A DNA stretch of 14,276 nucleotides. It comes from CAIYRG01 sp036273455. Lineage in GTDB: Bacteria > Pseudomonadota > Alphaproteobacteria > Micropepsales > Micropepsaceae. Of this stretch, positions 1 through 8,976 are shown piece after piece. Below the pieces are notes generated by a model that searched no databases, was not told the DNA's origin, and worked only from the letters and a program-made list of their open reading frames with translations. The translations under genes were made by a program, and so were the position numbers. The DNA is taken from positions 1-14,276 of the forward strand of contig DASUHP010000161.1 of the NCBI GenBank assembly GCA_036273455.1, in the 5' to 3' direction. How positions within the stretch are numbered: position 1 is the first letter of the stretch; each line of letters begins with the position of its first letter.

Positions 1-48
1 ATAGCGGACCAATCGAATACGCAAATCTTCCGAATACGCCCGTGACAT
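1..48 (-). CDS. IS630-family transposase, N-terminal fragment (runs off the left edge)
   Basis: The reverse strand opens with ATG at 48 and reads 16 codons to the window edge without a stop: MSRAYSEDLRIRLVRY. The pattern M-x-R-x-Y-S-x-D-L-R-x-R-(L/V)-V is the usual start of IS630-family transposases, where it begins the helix-turn-helix that binds the element's ends. A purine-rich GGGGGTGG lies directly upstream of the ATG and could serve as ribosome binding site. The catalytic DDE domain would lie outside the window, so nothing can be said about whether the gene is intact. With only 16 residues the family call rests on one motif; it is specific but short. Confidence 0.6.
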   Translation of the reverse strand, partial: MSRAYSEDLRIRLVRY

Positions 49-141
49 GGCCACCCCCGAATCATCCACGATCCGGAGAATCGCTCAATCCGCAACCACC
101 GAGAATCCCTCAGCGATTCATTTCAATCCGAAACGGCTCTA
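1..141 (-). mobile_element. Probable right end of an IS630-type insertion sequence
   Basis: The stretch between the transposase start and about 141 looks like the non-coding terminal part of the element. It carries two short direct repeats, GAGAATC at 76-82 and 101-107, and TCAATCCG at 85-92 and 123-130. It also has a GAATC/GATTC inverted pair at 103-107 and 115-119. Such subterminal repeats are typical of transposase binding sites. IS630 elements insert at TA, and TA occurs at 140-141 and again at 143-144, so the boundary is placed there by inference. The other end is not in the window, so the terminal inverted repeat cannot be confirmed. Confidence 0.35.
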
Positions 142-240
142 ATACCCGGGCGCCGCTCCACGCCGCAGCGCAATTGAAAAAGCGCCCGAAACCGGTCACC
201 GGAACTGGGAATGCGGCCGTGGCTGAGCGCCGCCATGGGC

Positions 241-346
241 CCCACGCGCGAATCAGAAATTGCCCCTGTCGCGCTTTGCGCGACATCTGTTTTGATTCTG
301 CCGCGCGCGCGGAGCGCGCCGCGTGCGGGCAATTTCCGCGCGTGGG
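241..346. repeat. Nested palindromic element (20-bp outer stem with two inner hairpins)
   Basis: The left arm is CCCACGCGCG (241-250) plus GAAATTGCCC (256-265), interrupted by a 5-nt insert AATCA. The right arm, 327-346, is the exact reverse complement of those 20 bases joined without the insert. Between the arms lie a perfect 8-bp hairpin with a 3-nt loop (267-285) and a 6-bp GC hairpin with a GGA loop (305-319). The whole would fold as a multi-branched structure. It begins 14 nt after the stop codon of the cytochrome gene on the minus strand. It could therefore be a 3' transcript-end structure, a small RNA, or a dispersed palindromic repeat. No U-run follows it on the minus strand, so it is not a classic intrinsic terminator there. 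Confidence 0.6.
267..285 (+). terminator. Terminator-like 8-bp hairpin inside the nested palindrome
   Basis: TGTCGCGC (267-274), TTT loop (275-277) and GCGCGACA (278-285) form a perfect hairpin. On the plus strand a T-rich stretch (TCTGTTTTG) follows at 286-294, which resembles an intrinsic terminator. No plus-strand gene that would need it is visible upstream, so the role is doubtful and the hairpin may only be a branch of the larger element. Confidence 0.25.
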
Positions 347-360
347 AAGCGGCCAGCGAA

Positions 361-903
361 TTACGGCCTGATCAGGCGCGGTTCCCAATTGATGAAGCCG
401 TTGCGGTTGGGCATCTGCACTTTCGGCAAAGACTGCGCGTCGAGCACCGCATCTTTCGGAACGATGTTGTCGATCGAAAGAATATAGGCGACCACCGAAT
501 AGTCTTCGTCGTTCTGCAGCGATTGCGGATTGGTCAGCGGCATCGCGCGGCGGATGTAGTCGAACAACGTGGTGGCGTAAGGCCAATAGGACGACACCGT
601 CTTGACCGGGTTGGCGCTGGCCAGCGTGCCAATCCCACCCACAAGCCGGTCCCCATTCGGGGTTCCTTGCGCGTTGGCGCCGTGGCACACGGCGCATTTG
701 GCGGCGAAGACTTCCGCGCCCTGCGCGACCGAACCGGACCCTGCGGGCAGCCCCTTTCCATCCGGCGGGATGCTGATGTCGGCTTTCGCGATCTCCTCGG
801 GAGCGGCCGGCCGGCCGAGTTTGGGGGGCGCGATGTCGGCGGCGAATGCGCCGGCGGCGACAAGTGTGAAAGATGCGATCAACGCTGTTCTAAACATAGA
901 CAT
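361..903 (-). CDS. Single-heme cytochrome c, partner of the SoxC-type dehydrogenase (SoxD/SorB-like)
   Basis: This is an exported c-type cytochrome of 180 residues that probably takes electrons from the molybdenum enzyme encoded just upstream and passes them to the respiratory chain. The N-terminus is a Sec signal peptide with likely cleavage after AFA (about residue 21). Heme attachment is at C70-A-V-C73-H74. M121, in the segment RRAMPLTNPQSL, is the likely axial methionine. Only one CXXCH is present, whereas the classic SoxD of Paracoccus-type SoxCD has two heme domains and roughly twice this length. The protein is thus a half-length SoxD-like or SorB-like subunit. The start overlaps the end of the dehydrogenase gene by 14 nt, which indicates translational coupling. 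A symbol is withheld because SoxD and SorB cannot be separated by eye. Confidence 0.85.
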   Translation of the reverse strand: MSMFRTALIASFTLVAAGAFAADIAPPKLGRPAAPEEIAKADISIPPDGKGLPAGSGSVAQGAEVFAAKCAVCHGANAQGTPNGDRLVGGIGTLASANPVKTVSSYWPYATTLFDYIRRAMPLTNPQSLQNDEDYSVVAYILSIDNIVPKDAVLDAQSLPKVQMPNRNGFINWEPRLIRP

Positions 904-2218
904 TGCTCACTTTGCCATTGGCAGCGATCGCCCAGCTCTGAATGGCATTGAAGTGGAAATTCTGGCGCGGCGCATATTGCGCCACCCATTCGGCGCGTGT
1001 CGGCTGGACCTGTCCTTTCTCGTCAGTGGTGCGGCTCATCAGCACCGCCGGTCCGCCATTCCACATCCATGGCAACCGGAACCGGGTCAGCGCTTTCGGC
1101 AGCACCGGGTTCGTCAGCGCCGCTTCGGCCCAGGTCTTCCCTCCGTCGGCGGAGATGTCGACTTTCCGGACACGCCCAACTCCGGACCACGCCACACCGG
1201 AAATTTCGTAATAGCCAGGGCCCTGCATGTCGACCGAAAATGACGGCTTCAGGACCACCGATTTCGGTTCCATTTCCAGCATGAATTCCCGGGCTTTGCC
1301 GACGGGTAGCAATTCCGTGTAGCGCGAGGTTTCATCGCGTGTGTACATCGGATTGTCGAGCAGCTTGAGGCGGCGCAGCCACTTGACGTTGGTGTTGCCC
1401 TCAAAGCCGGGCAGGAGCAGGCGCATCGGAAAACCCTGCTCGGGGCGGATCGGCTCACCGTTCTGGTACAATGCGATCATCGCATCATCCCTGGCCTTCC
1501 ACACCGGCACGCTGCGGCTCATGCCGGCGGCATCGGCGCCCTCCGCCAGCATCCAGGTCGCCCGCGGGTCAACACCCACTTCGTCAAGCAGGGTGGAAAG
1601 TTTCACACCAGTCCATTCCGAACACGACAGCAGGCCGTGCAGATCTCCCGCGGTCGTCTGCTGCGGGGTCGCCGCTCCGGCAATGCCGCCGGAATTGCCG
1701 GCGCATTCCATGAAGTGAATTTCGCTGCGCATCGGATAGCGCATCAGCGTGTCGACCGTGAATATCGACGGCTGGCGCACCATACCGTGGATCAGCAATT
1801 CATGTTTTGAAGGATCGATATCCGGTGTGCCGTTGTGGTTGCGCACATAATGCAGGCCGGCCGGGGTGATCGTACCTTCGAGATATTGCAGTGGCGTGCG
1901 GATACTGCCGGTGACTTCACGGGCCGTCGGCACATTGGTGGCGAGGATGCGCTTGATGTCAGCGCGCCAATGCGACGGCATTCCGTAGGCATTGAACTGC
2001 GCGCCTGGCTTCAGCATGGTCGGCGGCGAACCCGCGCCGATACTGTCGGCCAAAGCGGGTGTTGCAGCCGCAGCTGCACCCGCCAGGGCGGCAGAGCCCT
2101 GCAGAAACAAACGGCGGTGCAACAAACCATTGCCGGCGACCGGTTCGCCAAAAATCTCGGTCAGGTCCTGCTTCTTGCCCACGGCGCCCTCCAGCGATTG
2201 GCGGATAACAGCGCTCAT
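890..2218 (-). CDS. soxC: Molybdenum sulfite/sulfane dehydrogenase, SoxC type
   Basis: This is a member of the sulfite oxidase family, which uses a molybdopterin cofactor to oxidise sulfite or protein-bound sulfane sulfur in the periplasm. The 442-residue protein has a twin-arginine signal (HRRLFLQG, R35-R36, then an Ala-rich stretch ending near ALA-D58), as expected for an enzyme exported with its cofactor in place. C172, in IHFMECAGNSGG, is the cysteine ligand of molybdenum. The C-terminal third (about 310-430, with VRKVDISADGGKTW) matches the dimerisation domain of the family. The length and the motif around the cysteine resemble SoxC rather than the shorter YedY/MsrP. It lies 30 nt downstream of carA and overlaps the cytochrome gene by 14 nt. 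No soxXAYZB genes are in the window, so the physiological substrate (sulfite or SoxY-bound sulfur) is open. Confidence 0.85.
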   Translation of the reverse strand: MSAVIRQSLEGAVGKKQDLTEIFGEPVAGNGLLHRRLFLQGSAALAGAAAAATPALADSIGAGSPPTMLKPGAQFNAYGMPSHWRADIKRILATNVPTAREVTGSIRTPLQYLEGTITPAGLHYVRNHNGTPDIDPSKHELLIHGMVRQPSIFTVDTLMRYPMRSEIHFMECAGNSGGIAGAATPQQTTAGDLHGLLSCSEWTGVKLSTLLDEVGVDPRATWMLAEGADAAGMSRSVPVWKARDDAMIALYQNGEPIRPEQGFPMRLLLPGFEGNTNVKWLRRLKLLDNPMYTRDETSRYTELLPVGKAREFMLEMEPKSVVLKPSFSVDMQGPGYYEISGVAWSGVGRVRKVDISADGGKTWAEAALTNPVLPKALTRFRLPWMWNGGPAVLMSRTTDEKGQVQPTRAEWVAQYAPRQNFHFNAIQSWAIAANGKVSNVYV

Positions 2219-2248
2219 ATTAGCGCCAAGCGGCCGCAGTGTAACGCG

Positions 2249-3442
2249 CTATCCCGCGCGTTTGCGCGCAAGAGCGGCAAACCGGTCGAACAGATAATGC
2301 GAATCCATCGGACCGGGAGAAGCTTCCGGATGATACTGCACCGAAAAGATCGCCCTGCCCTCGACTTTCAACCCGCAATTGGTGCCGTCGAACAACGACA
2401 CATGCGTCTCCTGGACCCCATGCGGCAGCGTTTCGCGATCGACGGTGAAGCCGTGATTCATCGACACGATCTCGACTTTTCCGGTTTCAATGTCCTTCAC
2501 CGGATGATTCGCGCCATGATGGCCCTGCGGCATTTTTCGGGTGCGGCCGCCGAGAGCAAGCCCCAGCATCTGATGACCGAGACATATGCCGAACAGCGGA
2601 ATATCCGTATCGATCAGATCACGGATCATCGGTATGGAATAGGCGCCGGTCGCCGCGGGATCGCCCGGCCCGTTCGACAGAAGGACACCATGGGGACGAT
2701 GGCGCAGAACGGCTTCGGCGGTAGACTCGGCGGGAACAACCGTGATCGCGGCGCCCGAGCCCGCCAACAGACGCAGAATATTGCGCTTGACGCCATAATC
2801 CACGACGACGGCACGCCAGGACGGGTCCGTTTGCCGGCCATAGCCCTTGCCCCATAGCCAGGGCGTCTCATCCCAGGTGAACATCTGCCGGCAACTGACC
2901 TGCCTGGCGAGATCAAGGCCCTCAAGCCCGGGAAACGCCTGCGCCTGCTGGCGCAAATCGGCCAGATCAAAACCGCCACCGGCATCGTGGGCGATGACAC
3001 CGTGGGGCATGCCGCTCTCACGAATGCGCGAGGTCAGCCGCCGTGTATCGATGCCGGAAATTCCCGGGACATTGTGCCGTTTCAGCCAGCGATCAAGCGT
3101 CACCAGCGCGCGGTAATTGGACGGTTGTCGCGAATACGCGCGCACCACGACGCCGCGGACTGCCGGGTTGATCGATTCGATGTCTTCCTCGTTGGCCCCG
3201 ACAATGCCGATATGCGGGAATGTGAACGCGATGATCTGGCCGGCATAAGACGGATCGGCCAGTATTTCCTGGTATCCGGTCATAGCGGTGTTGAAGCAGA
3301 CCTCGCCAACGCCAGTGACCGGCGCGCCGAATGCAAAACCGCTGAAAACTGTACCATCGGCCAGAACCAGCACGGCCTTTGTCCGCGCGTCTGACGACGG
3401 CGCGCTTTGGTACGGGCGGGCCGCGCGGATGCCGTCGCTCAT
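2249..3442 (-). CDS. carA: Carbamoyl-phosphate synthase small subunit (glutamine amidotransferase)
   Basis: CarA hydrolyses glutamine and channels the ammonia to CarB for carbamoyl phosphate, the precursor of pyrimidines and arginine. The 397-residue length is normal. The N-terminal CarA domain contains the hallmark segments FSGFAFGA and FNTAMTGYQEILADPSY. The C-terminal class I amidotransferase domain has the nucleophile C287 (FGICLGHQM), and H371 and E373 (VQYHPEASPGP) complete the triad. The frame stays open upstream to 3970, but the start at 3442 (MSDGI) was chosen because conserved sequence begins shortly after it and a promoter fits 29 nt upstream. The large subunit gene carB is not in the window. 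The soxC-type gene follows after 30 nt on the same strand, so read-through is possible. Confidence 0.95.
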   Translation of the reverse strand: MSDGIRAARPYQSAPSSDARTKAVLVLADGTVFSGFAFGAPVTGVGEVCFNTAMTGYQEILADPSYAGQIIAFTFPHIGIVGANEEDIESINPAVRGVVVRAYSRQPSNYRALVTLDRWLKRHNVPGISGIDTRRLTSRIRESGMPHGVIAHDAGGGFDLADLRQQAQAFPGLEGLDLARQVSCRQMFTWDETPWLWGKGYGRQTDPSWRAVVVDYGVKRNILRLLAGSGAAITVVPAESTAEAVLRHRPHGVLLSNGPGDPAATGAYSIPMIRDLIDTDIPLFGICLGHQMLGLALGGRTRKMPQGHHGANHPVKDIETGKVEIVSMNHGFTVDRETLPHGVQETHVSLFDGTNCGLKVEGRAIFSVQYHPEASPGPMDSHYLFDRFAALARKRAG

Positions 3443-3470
3443 TGAATACCCAATGGGTGGATGCGGCCGG

Positions 3471-3499
3471 ACGATAAGAACGCAGTCATGCGCGGTCAA
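3471..3499 (-). promoter_or_regulatory. Candidate sigma-70 promoter for carA
   Basis: On the minus strand TTGACC (3499-3494) and TATCGT (3476-3471) are separated by exactly 17 nt. The -10 box lies 28 nt before the carA start. TTGAC with a 17-nt spacer fits the alphaproteobacterial housekeeping consensus well; the -10 box is only partly conserved. This is a by-eye prediction. Confidence 0.45.
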
Positions 3500-3518
3500 G
3501 CGGCGGGTCGAGGCCAAT

Positions 3519-3547
3519 TTGCCGCCGCCCGGGCCATTGCCTACATA
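3519..3547 (+). promoter_or_regulatory. Candidate sigma-70 promoter for the YqeY-dnaG-rpoD run
   Basis: TTGCCG (3519-3524) and TACATA (3542-3547) are spaced by 17 nt and lie 27 nt upstream of the YqeY start at 3575. Together with the carA promoter on the other strand they form a back-to-back pair in the 132-nt spacer. The prediction is by eye only. Confidence 0.4.
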
Positions 3548-3574
3548 GGTGAGCACAACGAAAGCGAATGACAG

Positions 3575-4039
3575 ATGGCTCTCAAGGACCGTTTGAACGA
3601 GGATTTGAAGCGGGCGATGAAGGCACGCGACGCTCGCCGCGTGGCGACGTTGCGGCTGGTCATGGCCGGTATCAAGGACCGGGAAATCCGCCCGGACGCA
3701 CCGGCGGGCGGACTTTCGGACGACGATGTTCTCGCCGTGATGGTCAAAATGGTCAAACAAAGGGAGGAGTCGGCCGCCATCTATAATTCCGCCGGCAGGC
3801 CAGAATTGGCCACTGCAGAGCGGGAAGAGATCGCGATCATCCGCGAATTCATGCCGCAGCAAATGTCGGATGAGGAAATTCGCGCCGCGGTGCGCGACGC
3901 GATTACTTCGACCGGCGCAGCCGGCCCGAAGGACATGGGCAAAGTCATGGGCGCACTCAAACAGCGCCATGCCGGAAGTATCGACATGGCCCAGGCGGGT
4001 TCCGCCGCGAAAGAGCTGTTGGCAACTTCAAAGTCCTGA
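3575..4039 (+). CDS. GatB/YqeY domain-containing protein
   Basis: This is a small (154-residue), mostly helical protein of the YqeY family. The family shares the tail domain of the GatB subunit of Asp/Glu-tRNA amidotransferase, a tRNA-contacting module; the role of the free-standing form is not established. The family pattern is clear: an N-terminal MALKDRLNEDLKRAMKARD start and then RVATLRLVMAGIKDREI. The middle has ERAEEIAIIREFMPQQMS-like sequence (here EREEIAIIREFMPQQMSDEE, about residues 82-101), and the C-terminal part reads KDMGKVMGALK. The soluble sequence has no signal peptide. It is divergent from carA and sits 96 nt upstream of dnaG, a neighbourhood that recurs in alphaproteobacteria and other bacteria. 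No strong Shine-Dalgarno is visible before the ATG. Confidence 0.92.
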   Translation: MALKDRLNEDLKRAMKARDARRVATLRLVMAGIKDREIRPDAPAGGLSDDDVLAVMVKMVKQREESAAIYNSAGRPELATAEREEIAIIREFMPQQMSDEEIRAAVRDAITSTGAAGPKDMGKVMGALKQRHAGSIDMAQAGSAAKELLATSKS

Positions 4040-4135
4040 CCGAAAGCAGCCGTAGCGGCGTAGTTTTCCGTAAAGTCAGGGGGTGCCGCACGCGTTCGGC
4101 TCCGTGCCCGCCCGAATCATGCTACTGGACCGAAA

Positions 4136-6055
4136 ATGCGCTTTGGCGACGATCTGCTCGACGAAATCCTTGGGCGCACAGACCTGGTTCAGCTGGTGGG
4201 CCGGCGCGTCCGGCTGCAACGCAAGGGCCGGGTTTTCTGGGGCCTGTGCCCGTTTCACAAGGAAAAGTCGCCGTCCTTCAAGGTCGATAATGAGCGGCGC
4301 AACTATCACTGCTTTGGCTGCGGAGCTGGCGGCAGCGCTTTTCAGTGGCTGATCGAGACCGAAGGACTGCCGTTTCCGGAGGCGGTAGAACGGCTCGCCG
4401 CCGAAGCCGGAGTGGCGCTGCCGGCACCGAGCGACGCGGATAGAGCGACGGCAAGTCGCCGCAAGTCGCTCTATGAAATCATCACCCTGGCGGCCGGTTT
4501 TTTCCAGGAACAACTGCACGGCAGCGCCGGGGCGGCGGCCCGGCGCTATCTCGAAAGCCGCGGCTTGAATGCGAAGACCGCGGAGCGGTTTGGGCTGGGC
4601 TATGCGCCGGGCGGTAGAAATTCTCCCCTGCTGGCCTGGCTGCGCGGCAAAGGCGTCGAGCTCCCGACCCTCATCGAAGCCGGTCTGGTCAGGCCCGCAG
4701 AAGACGACCGGGCGGCCCGCGATTTCTTTTTTGACCGCTTGATGTTCCCGATTGCGGACATCCGCGGCCGTATCGTCGCCTTCGGCGGGCGCGGGCTCAC
4801 GCCGGATGCCAAGCCCAAATATATCAATACCGGCGAGACTCCGGTCTTCTCCAAAGGCCATCTGCTCTACAACATGCATCTGGCGCGCGAAGCCGTTCAC
4901 AAGGGCGCAGCGCTGATCGTCGCCGAGGGCTATATGGACGTGATTGCCCTCGTCGAAGGCGGTTTTCCTGGTGCTGTGGCGCCCCTGGGCACGGCGCTTA
5001 CGGAAGATCAACTCGCGCTTCTGTGGCGTTCCTCGCCTGAGCCGGTCCTCTGTTTTGATGGCGATGAAGCGGGGCTGCGTGCGGCGAGGCGTGCGAGCCG
5101 TCTTGCTTTGCCCCACCTGACGCCTGGCCAATCTCTGAGATTTGTCTTCCTTCCCGGTGGCGAGGATCCTGATTCCCTAATCCGTTCCCAGGGGGCCGAC
5201 CCCATTGGGAACTTACTGGCCAAGGCACAACCGCTGGCGGATGTGCTGTGGGCGGGCGAAACCGAAGGGCGGGATTTTTCCACGCCGGAACGGCGTGCAG
5301 GTCTCGAAGCAGAACTCGACCGGCTCGCCCAAAGCATACGTGATGGTAAGATCGCCGATTATTACCGGCGGGATTTTAACGAACGCGTCTTCAACACCTT
5401 CAAACGGCAGAAATTCCGTCCAAATCGCGGGAAAAAGCCACGCGGCCGACTTTCGGATCAGCCGGTCGAGACGGTCTCTCCGGTCGTAAAGCGCACCTTA
5501 TTGGCAGGCAGTAATGCGCCGGTGGTTCAGGATCTCAACCAGCGGCTGGTCATCGCCCTCACAGCCAACCAAGGGTCGGCGAGGTACAATCTTAACGAAC
5601 GGCTACTCATTGCCTTTCTCATCAGGGAACCGGACTTTCTTGAGCAGCATGTTGAAACTTTGGCTCGACGGGAGCTCAACGATCCGCAACTTGACAGAGT
5701 TAAAAGCGAGCTTTTAAACGTGGCAGCAAGGCATGAGAGGCTTGACACGGCGGCGATCGAGAACCACCTCGTCTGCCAAGGATTAGGTACAGTTGCCGAA
5801 AGCCTCAAAGGCGATTTGGTCGTCATCGCGAGCCTCAAAGAGCACGCGGATGCCGCCGGTCGCGAGGCCCTCTGGGAGCGACTGCGGGCGCAATTGGAAG
5901 GCGCGGATTCCACCGGATTAGGCCAGCTTCAAGAACGCCACAGGCAGGCCTTTGCGGAATATCTGGAACGCGGAACCGACGAAGATTGGAATGAAGTACA
6001 ACGATTGAACAATGAAATTCGCGCTCATCTGGAGCGCGCGGGAAACGGAATCTGA
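4136..6055 (+). CDS. dnaG: DNA primase
   Basis: DnaG makes the RNA primers for chromosomal replication at the fork, in contact with the DnaB helicase. The 639-residue protein has the full domain order. The CHC2 zinc finger has ligands C38, H41, C59 and C62 (LCPFH, HCFGCGAGG). The TOPRIM catalytic core has the metal-binding E264 (VAEGYMDV) and D308-G-D310 (CFDGDEAG). A C-terminal helical helicase-binding region (about 460-639) follows. The start MRFGDDLLDEILGRTDLVQLV... is typical for the family. The last third, from about 5460, looks less GC-rich than the rest and contains a near-repeat of LNQRLVIAL as LNERLLIAF. The stop codon at 6053-6055 is one base from the proposed GTG start of rpoD, so the two are probably co-transcribed, as in the classical macromolecular synthesis operon. 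Confidence 0.96.
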   Translation: MRFGDDLLDEILGRTDLVQLVGRRVRLQRKGRVFWGLCPFHKEKSPSFKVDNERRNYHCFGCGAGGSAFQWLIETEGLPFPEAVERLAAEAGVALPAPSDADRATASRRKSLYEIITLAAGFFQEQLHGSAGAAARRYLESRGLNAKTAERFGLGYAPGGRNSPLLAWLRGKGVELPTLIEAGLVRPAEDDRAARDFFFDRLMFPIADIRGRIVAFGGRGLTPDAKPKYINTGETPVFSKGHLLYNMHLAREAVHKGAALIVAEGYMDVIALVEGGFPGAVAPLGTALTEDQLALLWRSSPEPVLCFDGDEAGLRAARRASRLALPHLTPGQSLRFVFLPGGEDPDSLIRSQGADPIGNLLAKAQPLADVLWAGETEGRDFSTPERRAGLEAELDRLAQSIRDGKIADYYRRDFNERVFNTFKRQKFRPNRGKKPRGRLSDQPVETVSPVVKRTLLAGSNAPVVQDLNQRLVIALTANQGSARYNLNERLLIAFLIREPDFLEQHVETLARRELNDPQLDRVKSELLNVAARHERLDTAAIENHLVCQGLGTVAESLKGDLVVIASLKEHADAAGREALWERLRAQLEGADSTGLGQLQERHRQAFAEYLERGTDEDWNEVQRLNNEIRAHLERAGNGI

Positions 6056-6056
6056 A

Positions 6057-8537
<2,481 letters not shown>

Positions 8538-8548
8538 CGCCGTACCGG

Positions 8549-8908
8549 ATGCGTGTTGCCGCGGCGATCGCTTTCGCTGTGACCTTGCTGGCGGCCCATC
8601 CGGCACAGCGTGCTCACGCCCAATCATGTGCCGATGATGCCGTCACCATTGAAACCGTTCGCGGGACCGTTATGGACATCAAGCTGGCGCCCGATCCGTT
8701 TCCCAGCGCCGACATCTATTTATCCGGGCCCGCGCCGTGTGCCGCGATGTGGATGCAAGTGCTCAAACAGGACGCGGAAAAATGCCGCGTCGGAGGCGCG
8801 ATCGAAGTTCGCGGTGTTGTCACATCGGATGCAGAGAACAACGCCTGGCAGATCGGGCCTGTCGACAATCAATATATGACTTTCGGCCAGGACTTTACCT
8901 GCAGCTAA
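8549..8908 (+). CDS. Small secreted protein with four cysteines, unknown function
   Basis: The gene encodes 119 residues with a Sec signal peptide (hydrophobic AAAIAFAVTLLAA, likely cleavage after AHA at about 24). The mature part is about 95 residues with four cysteines (C27, C64, C79, C118), an even number that could form two disulfides in the periplasm. The alternating beta-like segments (ETVRGTVMDIKL, AIEVRGVVTSD, NAWQIGPV) suggest a small beta-barrel, possibly OB-fold-like; this is a guess from the pattern. It starts only 11 nt after the rpoD stop with no visible terminator, so it is probably read through from rpoD. I do not recognise a named family. Confidence 0.75.
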   Translation: MRVAAAIAFAVTLLAAHPAQRAHAQSCADDAVTIETVRGTVMDIKLAPDPFPSADIYLSGPAPCAAMWMQVLKQDAEKCRVGGAIEVRGVVTSDAENNAWQIGPVDNQYMTFGQDFTCS

Positions 8909-8976
8909 CCAGTTTTTACCTTGCGCGCGAACCGAACTGCGCCGACACTATGCATGGCCAGGGAGGTGGTGTGGTG

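Larger units (their letters stand above)
142..360. other. Intergenic stretch without a convincing gene
   Basis: Open frames run through this stretch on both strands, including a plus-strand one to 371. Their translations are rich in Arg, Pro and Ala, show no recognisable domain and look like random frames in GC-rich DNA. The notable content is the nested palindrome at 241-346. No tRNA-like or other known RNA was recognised. Confidence 0.5.

Noticed and set aside
42..371. Plus-strand open frame of about 110 codons at the left end
   Set aside because: The translation is Pro/Arg-rich without a domain, it crosses the IS end, the palindrome and the cytochrome stop, and it conflicts with the clear transposase start on the other strand.
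110..697. Minus-strand open frame of 195 codons overlapping the cytochrome gene
   Set aside because: It is out of frame with the heme protein, is Arg-rich and shows no motif; it is a shadow in GC-rich DNA.
1835..2857. Plus-strand open frame of 340 codons antisense to soxC and carA
   Set aside because: Both opposing genes have catalytic motifs in full; the antisense translation has none and is composed as expected for a mirror frame.
3443..3970. Longer carA reading frame starting at 3970
   Set aside because: It would run through the divergent promoter region and most of the YqeY gene, and the extra residues have no CarA similarity.
4035..4080. CCTGAC...GTCAGG pair after the YqeY gene as a terminator
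   Set aside because: Only six base pairs with a 34-nt loop and no T-run; not convincing.
4076..5131. Minus-strand open frame of 351 codons inside dnaG
   Set aside because: Its translation is a low-information Arg/Ala/Gln mixture, and the plus strand encodes an intact primase.
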